Shown: positions 54,341-64,000 of the stretch, in pieces
Numbering within the stretch: the stretch's first letter is position 1
Layout of the letters: each line of letters starts with the position of its first letter
Assembly (NCBI GenBank): GCA_038503065.1
Contig: JBCAMK010000001.1
Coordinates: 2,108,001-2,172,000, forward strand
Length of the DNA: 64,000 nucleotides
Reading direction: 5' to 3'
DNA from: Paragyromitra xinjiangensis
Lineage: Eukaryota; Ascomycota; Pezizomycetes; Pezizales; Discinaceae
Translations under genes and position numbers: made by a program
The notes under the pieces: model-generated
The model's database searches: none
The model's input: only the letters and a program-made list of their open reading frames with translations
Told to the model about the DNA's origin: nothing

Positions 54341-56268
54341 ATGGCGTCTGCTCAACCCTCTGCTGCCAACACCAATGGCAGCTACCTGCAGCAAGCAGAC
54401 CCTCAGTCCTTTCCAGCTAATCCTCCTGCTGCTGCATCAGTACCTAACTATCAGACACAGCAGGGTGGCGCTCCTCAGCAGCCATCCGCGAACCCAGAAC
54501 CCGTTCCAAAAGATGAGGTCGGCTGGTATTTTGTGGAGCAGTACTACACTACTTTGAATAAGACTCCGGAACGCCTTCATGTAAGTTTGCACTTACAACT
54601 GTAAGGCTAAACGAACTGTTCTAACAGCAGACTTTTTTTTAAAAAAAAACAGCTATTTTATAATAAAAGGTCTTCATTTGTCTGGGGCACGGAAGGGGAG
54701 CTTCTACAGCTTGCCACCGGCCGTAACGTGCGTAATTTCTACCCATAATAACTTAGGGTGGCGATCACCGAGACTAACATTCCTGTAGGCTATCCAAGAA
54801 AAGATACATTCCTATGAATTCAAGGACTGCAAAGTCCGTGTTTCTAATGTTGATTCACAAGCTTCTGCAGATAACGGCATTGTTATCCAGGTCCTTGGAG
54901 AGATGAGCAATAATGGGCTGCCAAATCGCAAGTTCTCACAGACTTTCTTCCTCGCGGAACAGCCTAATGGTTATTACGTCCTGAATGACATCTTCCGTTA
55001 CCTGAAAGACGACGAAGACACGGAAGAGGGTGAGGATTATGACTTCGTAGAGGATCCTGCAACAGAGGCCGTCGTCGGTGAAGCTGTTGCTATCGCGGTC
55101 GATGAAATCGTTGATGAGATTGTCGAGCAGATGGAGGATCTGACCACAAAAGAGACCACCACGACTGAGATTGAGATCGAAGGCGACAAGGTCAAGATTG
55201 AGGAAACCGTAATTGTCGAACCGGCTCTTCCTGTCCCTGAGCCTCAAGGGCTCCCTCCTCCAGCCAACGGCAATAATCAGCCAGTGAACGGAGATAGCCC
55301 TGTTGTTGAACCAGAACATCAGTCAGAGCCTGAGCTTGAGCTTGAGCCTGAACCGGAACCCGAGCCTGAGCCACAGGTCGAGGAACCTGCTCTCCTTCCC
55401 CCCCCACCACCCGTCGTTTCTGTTGAAGATGTACCCCCGCCACCAACCGAAGAGGAGAAATCGGCCCCACCGTCCGTGAAGGAGCCCGAACGTGCCCCTA
55501 CTCCGGTAGCAATTCCAAAGCCAGCGCCAGCTCCCGTGCCAGCTAAGCCAAAGACCTGGGCCAATCTAGTTGCCGCAAATAACCCACCACCAACCCCCAC
55601 TGTTCCGGCTACTACCCCAACCGTTCAGACTCGAGCAACTTCATCTCAATCCACCGCTACTGGCACTGCCACTGCCCCTAATACGCCCGCAACACCTGGA
55701 GGTGGCTCGCAATGGCAGACAGCCGATAGCAAACGTCACTCCCGAGTAACTTCTGTCTCGGCCAATGCCACTGCAAGCCCTACCAGTGCCTATGTAAAGA
55801 ACGTATCTGCATCTGTGACCGAGCAATCACTAAAGGACGCCCTGTCGAAGTTCGGACCGCTGAAGCAATGTGAAATCATTCGGGCAAAGGTATTCCAGTT
55901 TGATTTGACGTGATCTTTTGAGATACTAACTACTTTGTCTTTAGAGCTGCGCTTTCGTCGAGTTCGAGACCCCCACTGCATTCGCTGCTGCTTATGCTGC
56001 CAGCCCGCACAAAGTTGGCGAATCTTCTCTTATTATTGAGGAGCGCCGCACCAGCACCAACGCTGGATCTGGAGGCCGCGGCCCCGCTCCAGGGAGAGAT
56101 TCACGACCTGGTGGTCAAAGTGGGCGCGGAGGGGGATATCAGCGCCCCGAGGGAGGCCTCAGAGGTGATGGTCGTGGAACCACCGGAGGAAGAGGACCAC
56201 GAGGGGGGTTTTATCCAACAAGGGGAGGGGCAACCAGGACCAACACTGCGCCTTCTGGCACCAACTAA
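54341..56268 (+). CDS. nxt3: Nxt3/G3BP-type NTF2 and RRM RNA-binding protein, four exons
   Basis: Exons 54341-54580, 54653-54727, 54789-55889 and 55945-56268 give 579 residues. G3BP-type proteins (Nxt3 in fission yeast, Bre5 in budding yeast) bind a Ubp3-type deubiquitinase and take part in stress granules and ribosome turnover. An NTF2-like domain spans about residues 59-177 ([58 protein letters not shown]). An acidic, Glu/Pro-rich linker follows, with repeated EPE units. An RRM lies at about 438-508, with RNP2 AYVKNV and RNP1 SCAFVEF, the last intron falling immediately before RNP1. The C-terminus is RGG-rich (GRGGGYQRPEGGLRG, GGRGPRGG). The second exon's acceptor follows an unusual T8-A9 run. 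The order of domains is diagnostic. Confidence 0.95.
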
Positions 56269-58034
56269 AGCAACTGTTATTCGTATGACTTGGCGATGTG
56301 CAAGGAGCGGTGAGTCACACCCCACTTCGTTAGCTCTTTGGCGTTTTCTAGGCTGATACAGTGCCCAGAAGTTTGAAGCCATATCGGAGCCGGTAGCCTC
56401 TTGTTGTGATGGTCTCATATATTTGACTGTAGAATAGGAGAAAAAGGTTACTTTAATATCCTTGATTCTCTTTTTCAAATTACTCAGTCGTTACTTTCCG
56501 AGTGTCTGAAACGAATCTCGTTTGTTGTCATTGCGCGGTAATATTTTTTCTCTGCCTTCGCTGTTCATTCTTATTTACTGGTTTTGGTTTGGAATTTCTG
56601 TGATTCATATTTCATTGTATTTGCTAGGCTCTATGTTTTTCTTTCTTTCTGTTGATGTGAGATGAAGTACTCTGTGTGGACAGAGTTAGGGAGTATGGCG
56701 GGAAAAAAATTAAGGGGCGGATCCTTGGGTCATTGGTGGGGGGGGGGGTATTAGGTGGGTAAAATGCGTTGATCTTTGCTATTTTTTCGTGAATAGGTTG
56801 TAGCCTTGGTCCATTTCTAGTTCCCTTTTTCTGCGTTATTTCTTGCTGCACCATGCTTCTAATTTCTTGGTGTTTCCCCTCAAGTTGCATCTTGGTTCGT
56901 TTCTGCTTACTGTCCCAGTGTGTATTTTTCTTTCGGGAGAAGGCATTGATTGATGATATTTCTATGGCGGGGGTTTTTTTCTTCTTTCCTGTTTTGTCGA
57001 GATTTCGAAAGGACTTGGGAGAAGGAGTTTGTCAAAAAAAGTGCCAAAAGTTGATGGTAGAGTGTAGGGAAGTGGAAAACGGAAAATGGCGTATTTATTT
57101 CTGGGTACATTTGTATCGCGATCTCTGAAAAATGGACATGATTATTACACGTAATATTTGCATGTATTCATGGTATTCTCTTTGGGTTTAAGACGACTTA
57201 CTGTTCACATTTATCCATGTTCACACGGACAAGTTTCCCAACCTTTCGCATGGCGTTATGGAGGGATATTAATTTAAGGATCGATGAGGGGTTTTCGTTG
57301 ATACGTGTATTCGATCGGAGGGATTTAAATATTAAGGTTGTTCTTCAAGCTTCGGAGAAAGAGAGCGGGGTGATTGGATTTTCACATGTGGTTCAACGAT
57401 GGGCGGGAGCAAGTCTAAATGGATGTTTCTGTGCAGGGTGAATAGCTGTCTAACGTGCTCGTACTATGGGTACAAGTATCGATGTGGGGCATGTTGTCTC
57501 TATTTGTTCTCTCAAGATGCGAGCTGCAGGTTGACACAACCCCCCAGTCAACCCCTCTTGGGGCTACCACACCGCACCTGCCGTCAGTTGGGACATGCAC
57601 ACAGGTGGTAACTACTGCTCCTCATCCTCCTCCTCACTCACCTCTTCCCCTACGCAGCTATACACACGCGCACGCACACACAAACGCTGCTCATCTCCTC
57701 CCCTTTCTGATTTATTTGCTGCTTCACCTTCCCCTGCAGCCGCAGCTAGAGTTTGGGAATCATCAAGGTAGAGTAGCTCATCGTTTCACCCGCTAGCCTA
57801 CTCTAAACAAGGTTCTCGTGATTCGCGTACGTGCATACGCTGTTCCTGTATTCCGGAATACTGTGCTCGCCGGTTTTTAGCCCCACGGGCTACTATTGCT
57901 AGCTCTTTATCAGCTATCAGATAACTACCTACCCCGCTATTACAACATTTCAGATCGCCAGCAGCCAGCAGCCAGCACCTCGGATTTTGTCGGCCTACCA
58001 AAAGTGAATCTCACAACCACCCTACTATCGTCGC
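56269..58034. other. Intergenic region between NXT3 and the septin-type GTPase
   Basis: About 1.8 kb. The first kilobase is T-rich with a G10-type run near 56739-56748 and probably contains the NXT3 3' region. From 57610 to 57740 it is C/T-rich with an ACACACG repeat, fitting the promoter of the next gene. Three CCAGCAG units lie near 57958-57978. No other gene is supported. Confidence 0.45.
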
Positions 58035-60496
58035 ATGAGGCCTTCGTCTTCGGAAGCCCTCAACCAGGGCGTTGCAGGAGCTGGTGGGAGGTCTAGGAAG
58101 TCGTCGAGCGCAGACCCAACTATGACACCTGGTTTCGCTGGCCCTAGCACCGTTGCTGGCGGGGAAGAGTTGCACCACTCACTACTACACTCGGGAGCCT
58201 CTTCTATGACTTATTTCCTCGCGGATGAAGCTACAGTTAACGCCTCGACGGCGAGTTCACCTGGTGGCAGCGGGACATTTGGGGTTAGGGGCTTGAGTAC
58301 TTCTCCAGAGGACGCAGATTCTGCCCGTCGGCGGAAAGGGTCATTTGTATCGACGGTATCAACGGAGTGTTCTCGACAATCTAGAAATGACAGTGAAGAA
58401 GATGGGGAAGATGAAGATGACGACAATGATGATAGAGCCCTTGATGAACGCTCGGTAGCGTCTTTTCAGTCTTCTATCCATCCAAGCTCAGATCCTATGG
58501 GGCGTTCGCCACAAGAGGGTCTATCACAGCCTTTAACACCAATCTTGGGACCTTCGCCAGATCCGCAAGGTACACCTTTGCGAAGCCCATCCGGCACATC
58601 TTACAGATCTGAGGAGGACGTGATGAGTGAGCCGGCAGAGGGCGAAGAGGCTTCTAGGGAGAGTTTCATAGGGACACCGTCCGATGCATTGGTTGCCCCA
58701 CAGCTTATAATGCCAGAAATCACTATCCCGAGCAGGAGGCCCTTCACCGCGAGAGGGAAAAACATTGGGAGGCTAAAGGTGTTGATTGCCGGAGATTCTG
58801 GTATGTTATTACTCTAACGATGACAACAGTTCGTGATTTTACTAACAGCTCTCCTTAGGCATCGGCAAAACCTCCTTAATCAAATCCATCGTGCAGGCCT
58901 CTGAAGACATTGTTCATGTTGATCCAATATCCAACAGTAACTCGCTTTCAGGGTCTCGCAGTGGCTCGTCGTCTTATTTTACTATGAACAACCGTGTGAA
59001 CGGCGATAGTACGAAAAAGATCACTGAGGTCTATGCAAGCACCAGGCCGTATCCGCATTGGTGGTCAGAGCTAGATGACAGTAAACTCTTGAGAAGAAGA
59101 AAATCAAAATATGGAATAGAAGAACAGGTAATAGAGCGGAATCTATGCTTTGTAGATACGCCTGGGTACGGATCTGGCACTTCTGTAGGCTCCCCCTTCT
59201 AAATATCCCTTATTTTCAAACATAAATGGCGTGGGGGCTCGAAAATTACCCAGAAAGCTGACTGGGTGATTTTTACAGTTCCTCGAGTGTATCGAACCTG
59301 TTGTTCGATATGTCGAGTCTCAGATGGAACGCACACGCGCTATTGTGAATGGTGGAGATGGAGAATTGCTTTCTTTGCTTTCGGGTAACGGGACGCCACA
59401 AGTTGATGTTGTGTTTTATGTCATCCTCCATAGTGAGCATCTTCATGGCGCGCATCCCCTCTGGACTAAGACTTATTTTCGGTGTGTAGGACTTAAGCCA
59501 GTTGACATCGAATTCATCCGGCGTCTCTCACCCTTCACCAGCGTTCTGCCTGTAATAGCAAAGGCGGATACGTTAACTTTCCAACAAATCAGTAACCTCA
59601 AGCTGTCAATCCTCAGTGATCTAGCTGCAGCCGGTGTTCGCCCCTTCCTCTTTGGCAAGTCATATAGCGATGTTGCGCACAGTTTACCAGATTTAACATC
59701 GTGTGCACCGTTCGCAATATCTTCAGCGCTATCAAGTGATGCGGAGAATATGGATGCCAGTCTACTTATGTCCCCAGATTATGTGACGCCTTTAGTAGGA
59801 TCTGAACTCGACGAACTCGTAAAACATGTGTTTGATCCGGATAATATATCTTGGTTGAAACATGCGTCAGCGAAGAAGTACCTCCAATGGATAGCCGCTC
59901 CTTCAGCATCTCCTTCATCTGCTTTGGCATATCCGTCTCGCACAGGATCCTCAAGATCTCAAGGTGCATCCTTATCTTCCTCTACGCTACTCTCTGCCTC
60001 AAACACGAGTTTAGTACATGTTTCGCCCAGCCCTCAAGCGGCGAACAGCTTCGCCCTCGCCAGGGTAGCAGATCATACCCAACGTGAGGAGCGATTAGCA
60101 CAAGTACGGCTCTCACGTTGGGCTCATGATCTCCAACGCAGTCTTAAGGCGGAGCGGGAACGCTACGAAAGACTAGCTAGGGGTGAGAGAGCTATATGGC
60201 TCACTGAGAGGTTAGGCGAGTGCATTGCAGATGGCCAACTGGTGCCAGCTTCCGTAACAGCTATGTCGTTTGCGAAGTCATCAGCAGGCTCCTTGCAAGA
60301 TGTAGGCGGTATTAACTCGAGGGATCCGTTGGGCATTTTGGCACTGAATGAGATGATTAGACGGAAAGCGGTGGTTTTGTTAAGGATTGCGGGATATGGG
60401 GGAATTGTAGGATTCGTTGGTATGTGGGTATTGAAGAACTGGGGAGGGTTGCCAGAGTGGCTTCATGTCCCGGTTCAACACAAAGGGGTGTATTAA
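58035..60496 (+). CDS. Septin-type GTPase with C-terminal membrane segment, three exons
   Basis: Exons 58035-58800, 58859-59184 and 59279-60496 give 769 residues. The first 245 residues are Ser/Pro-rich and acidic, probably disordered. A septin-like GTPase domain follows: P-loop GDSGIGKTS at about 253-261 (the intron splits the codon of Gly256), DTPGYG at about 355, and AKAD at about 458-461, the septin-style base-recognition motif. Septin features such as ECIEPVVRYVESQM and HPLWTKTYFR fit this family. A coiled-coil-like stretch (EERLAQVRLSRWAHDLQRSLKAERERYERL) leads to a hydrophobic segment at about 729-750 (VVLLRIAGYGGIVGFVGMWVL). That ending is unlike core septins, so this is probably a divergent septin-like protein anchored in a membrane by its tail. 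Introns are 58 and 94 bp, GT-AG. Function unknown. Confidence 0.88.
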
Positions 60497-63400
60497 TCAC
60501 CTAACTCAACAGGAAAGATACAGCACAAGACATGGCAGGGTGAGATATATTGCACGGAATTTATTCATTTACTCTTATTTCTTTTGTTCTATCAGACCTC
60601 ATTTGGTGATTAAGATGGATCATGGAGTTCTCTTTGTTTCTCAAGTTTTGGTTTCAATTGGTTTGGTGGTTTTTGTTTTTGTTTCTTCTAATTTTCTTGT
60701 CCTTACACATACCTTTTTCGTCCACAACACTCACAATAGCTTACTCCTCTGTATGTCATTCAAAAACTCCCCTGTAAATCCTCCAAATCCTCTCTTCCTT
60801 GTCACAATGACACTGCTACTTTGTTCTCTCTTATTTTAGTTGAAAGGATGAAGGTTTCTTCTCTTGTACGCTGTGCAGGATTTATGTTGACAAAGTACAT
60901 TCAGCAGGCAACTGGACACGGAATGTTGATGATGGGAGCTGTGATGATATGAATGAAAAGATTAACGAATGAAAAGATTAAAATAGGAATGTGCGGTTGT
61001 TTTTTTTTCGCGCTATATATTTCCCCCAGCCATATATATGTACTTCCTATCTCTTGATGCTCTAGGACTTGGGGTTTTCCTCTTGGATCGATTGAGTCCA
61101 AGGAGGGTAGGAAAAGTTAAGTTGAATCTTCCATTTTTTCCTCTTCATCTCATTGATAATTCGGTAAATTTTGTTCGTGTACTCTATCGATCATCTTGCT
61201 TTTGGAGATGGAGTTTTTGGGTATAGAAAGCTGCGTGTTTGCCAGTTTAATCTCTTTTCTCCTAAAGATTAGTCTCAGCACCACCCCAAATCTAAATTGC
61301 CCGAAAGCATTGTGAATATACTATTGGTCTACTTGCCTTTCATATTTGCCTTTGCATCGACGATTTTTACCCCCAACGGGGTTTAGTTTTGGCTGAAGGA
61401 GATCATAACCTATCACTCAATGTTCATATCACGTGATGGATCCGGAAATCCCCCGAAGCAGAACCTTCAATAGAGGATGAATTCACTGAAAACCAGATTT
61501 GACATGGTTTTGATATATCATCTAGGCAGTAATAGAGTATTACCGCTCTTTTAACCCTTCTAGATGATAGCAACACTTCCCTAAAACAGCACCGTGGAAA
61601 TCATAAGTGGGGAACGAGAGTAGGAATAAAAGGCGCTTTTTTATGCGGACTTGCTCACAAAAAGTTGATATGAGCGAGGTGAGATTCTACCGAATGATAT
61701 CTCGTGGACACTCCCGGGACTTATCGACTTTTTTTCGCCCAACTTGTTGCAAAGGTGAGTATCTCAGCAGCAGACGCCAACTAGATTCCTGGGAGACACT
61801 AGCCCACGGGGCTCGGGTGCACACGAGTGATGGGTAGTGACCCTACTTACTAAGTACTTTGCTGCGCTAGATCCGAGGCATCAAAGGTCTAATGCCTTAG
61901 GTTTCTTCCAAAATTGGGATACTACTCCCAAAAGAAGTTATCAGAAGCCCTGCATAGGCGGTCAGACGAACTCGTACACCTAGGCCAGCCAGAATAACTA
62001 AAGCTTCGCTTGCTACTTGATCTACAACTATAGCCTTAGTTAAGCGGTTGCTGCTATATCGGGAACATATCTTAGAACTAGCCTTTACAAGGAATATATT
62101 CAATTATCGGTATATAATCCAAGATAGAGTACGTCTGCGAGCCCCAGGTCAACGAGGACCCAATTATCCTGTGAATGGTCGTCCATGTGGCAGGCTAGAG
62201 GGGAAATTGGTTGATCCCGGGGGAATTTGAATTACGGTTTTTTACCGTCACGAGGAAATTGTTATGTATGCCCACTTGAAGTAGCTCTCATATTTGAATC
62301 GAACCCTTGTGCTTGAATCTGCGTTCGCATGCCCGCAAGCGTTTCCCCCACGCCAAGCCACAGACACAGCGCAAATATGGTACCCGAAATCACCCGTAAG
62401 CAAATATTTGAACAGCCCTTTCAGGAACAGAGACCCAGCTATGACTAGGTAGGTCGTGCGTGGGAGATCAAGTGGCTACGAGGAATCCAAGGCGATGGCT
62501 GGGGATAGATGAGCTGTGATTCCTTCAGGAACTAATCCCAACTTCTTCGGATTAGGCCAGTTCTCGGGGCTACGGCTTAGCGCTCTTAGTAATTCAAACT
62601 AGCGTATGAACGAGTACTTTTCCGTGACATTACAAAGTTTATCCTCAGCAAGGCTAAGAAACGTATTGATTAAGTGGCAGCATAAAATGTAAGTTGGAAC
62701 TCTCGTGTGACATACGATAGAATGTGTTGGTATAGGTGTTTATCGTCGTTTTCCTCGCAGGAATCAATCTCATGCATATCTAGCCCGTTGTCGGTCAAGG
62801 GATTACTCGCTATCAAATTTCTCGGAATCCCGAACACTCGATACAGCTGCTAGCCCTGGAGGGAATCAAGCACCTACCGTAACTGCGGAAATTTGACATT
62901 CTTAAAAGTTCTGACCACAGCACTGTTTCACCCTAGAAACCCCAAGGTAGCAAGTACTAGCAAAAATATTCAAGAAATTAGCCAGAAACATAGAAAATCG
63001 ATGAAGAAGTAGGTGGCGGCGAATGAGGGGTTATAGGTGAGCCAACGGCATTGCAGGTCGAAGATGTGAAAGGCATCTGCGAAGCTTCTTTAGGCTTGTA
63101 GCACATCAATAATTTGGGGTTCTGGGCTTCCACAAAATAAACAGTTGTATAATTTTGCTTTATATGGTTGCTGTGCGAGGGCGGGTAGGTGCGTGGAGTG
63201 AACCTTTTTTCTCCGATGCTTCGGGACCGATGGAATCGAGCGGTCCCCGCGATTCTTTCCATGGCCAGTCGCACCTTGTCAGCGACATAATCGGTAGCGG
63301 AGCTGCAGGCACGCGCGGGAGGGTTTAAGTCATTCCTCCGTTCTTATTGGATCTTCAACCCCTTGCGTGTGTACTTTTTTAGAATTCGGATTTCTTTAAA

Positions 63401-64000
63401 AGGGCAATATGACTGTCACCCCCTATGATGTAACTGAAACACATGAAATATCTTCCCGAAAGTTATAGGGGCCATGTGCTAGTAGCTGTTGAGAGGTCCA
63501 GAAAACGCTGACTCCCAGAAGGATACTCATGTGGTGTGGTGTGGCGTAGGGTGGTGAGGATAGCTACTAGCGATGTGGGCGTAGCGTCAATAAGTTTTAT
63601 GTTGCTGGAGAACTACTACATCTGAGACGAACTGGTGGGTCTTTTATTCTGGCTGCCCAGTCACCCCGGATATTCATCCAGTCCGAAATTTCTTTTTTTT
63701 CCTTGCCTTGAAGATCTGGGCTTTTAGGGTCTGAACTTCGATTGGTCCTTTAACTCCCGCGCTGGTGTGGAATGTTTTCATTCAGCCAGGGAGGGAGGGA
63801 GTTTTTGAGCTAACTACTTATTTGGTAGGTTTGGGGGTTTCTGATCTCGCTTCCATGCAGGATCTTTATTGCGAATAGAGCCTTCCTTGCAGATTTATAA
63901 GTTGTACAATGATTTGTTTCGTCCGTTTGACTTCATGGAACTGGAGCTTTTCGTCACTTATGAAATGGTGATCCCCGGCTAAAAAGCACCTTTTGTTAGC
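60497..64000. other. 3' flank of the septin-type gene and gene-empty region
   Basis: The first 500 bases are T-rich and likely the 3' region of the GTPase gene. From 61 kb to the window end only short frames exist, with none recognisable. A small inverted repeat ATCATCTAG...CTAGATGAT lies around 61519-61569, and an ATCACGTGAT palindrome near 61428-61437. I see no further gene, RNA or clean element. Confidence 0.45.

Noticed and set aside
1..64000. tRNA or rRNA genes
   Set aside because: I looked for T-loop-like GGTTCGAATCC patterns and conserved rRNA blocks on both strands and found none with a foldable partner; a dedicated covariance search would be decisive.

Overview
The window looks like nuclear DNA of a filamentous ascomycete. 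Short introns (mostly 50-100 bp, with GTATGT/GTAAGT donors and CTAAC-like branch points) interrupt proteins that match fungal families: Sar1, Vps23, Rvs167/Hob1, eIF3a, a heterotrimeric G-protein gamma subunit, Mdm35, an Rdx-family protein and a G3BP/Nxt3-like protein. TTAGGG-type telomeric motifs also occur. Low gene density, large decayed non-coding blocks and many small TA-flanked inverted-repeat elements suggest a repeat-rich Pezizomycete such as a truffle relative. That placement is inference, not proof.

Layout. 1-6 kb: no gene supported, then the long pyrimidine-rich leader of a 681-residue DUF2457-like protein (6054-8099, +). 9-13 kb: SAR1 (+, six exons) and VPS23/TSG101 (-, six exons), convergent. 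15-18 kb: RVS167 (-, six exons), flanked by two different TA-type inverted-repeat elements. 18-25 kb: a repeat graveyard with an interstitial telomere tract, two short LINE-like insertions that still carry target-site duplications, microsatellites and a decayed short-chain dehydrogenase gene. 25.9-28.2 kb: a leucine-rich-repeat protein (-). 28.2-36.6 kb: about 8.4 kb without a gene. 36.6-42.6 kb: G gamma (-) and eIF3a (+), with an inverted-repeat element between them. 43.3-44.9 kb: two small, intron-dense genes on the minus strand, MDM35 and an Rdx (SelW-like) protein. 46.1-48.3 kb: an intact intronless 717-codon ORF that appears to combine a retropepsin-like fold, an RNase H-like fold and a coiled coil. 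48-52 kb: non-coding, with another inverted-repeat element. 52.3-60.5 kb: a 101-residue conserved-looking small protein, the NTF2+RRM protein Nxt3/G3BP and a septin-type GTPase with a C-terminal membrane segment, all on +. 60.5-64 kb: no gene supported.

The recognised genes are housekeeping functions: COPII budding, ESCRT-I sorting, endocytic membrane curvature, translation initiation, mitochondrial lipid transfer, stress-granule-type RNA binding and G-protein signalling. They do not form a cluster or pathway. The least ordinary items are the retroelement-derived-looking gene at 46 kb, the strong intergenic enrichment of the palindrome TACATGTA, and the set of five non-autonomous TA-flanked elements. 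Exon boundaries were worked out by hand from reading frame, splice consensus and family conservation; all gene models sum to whole codons.
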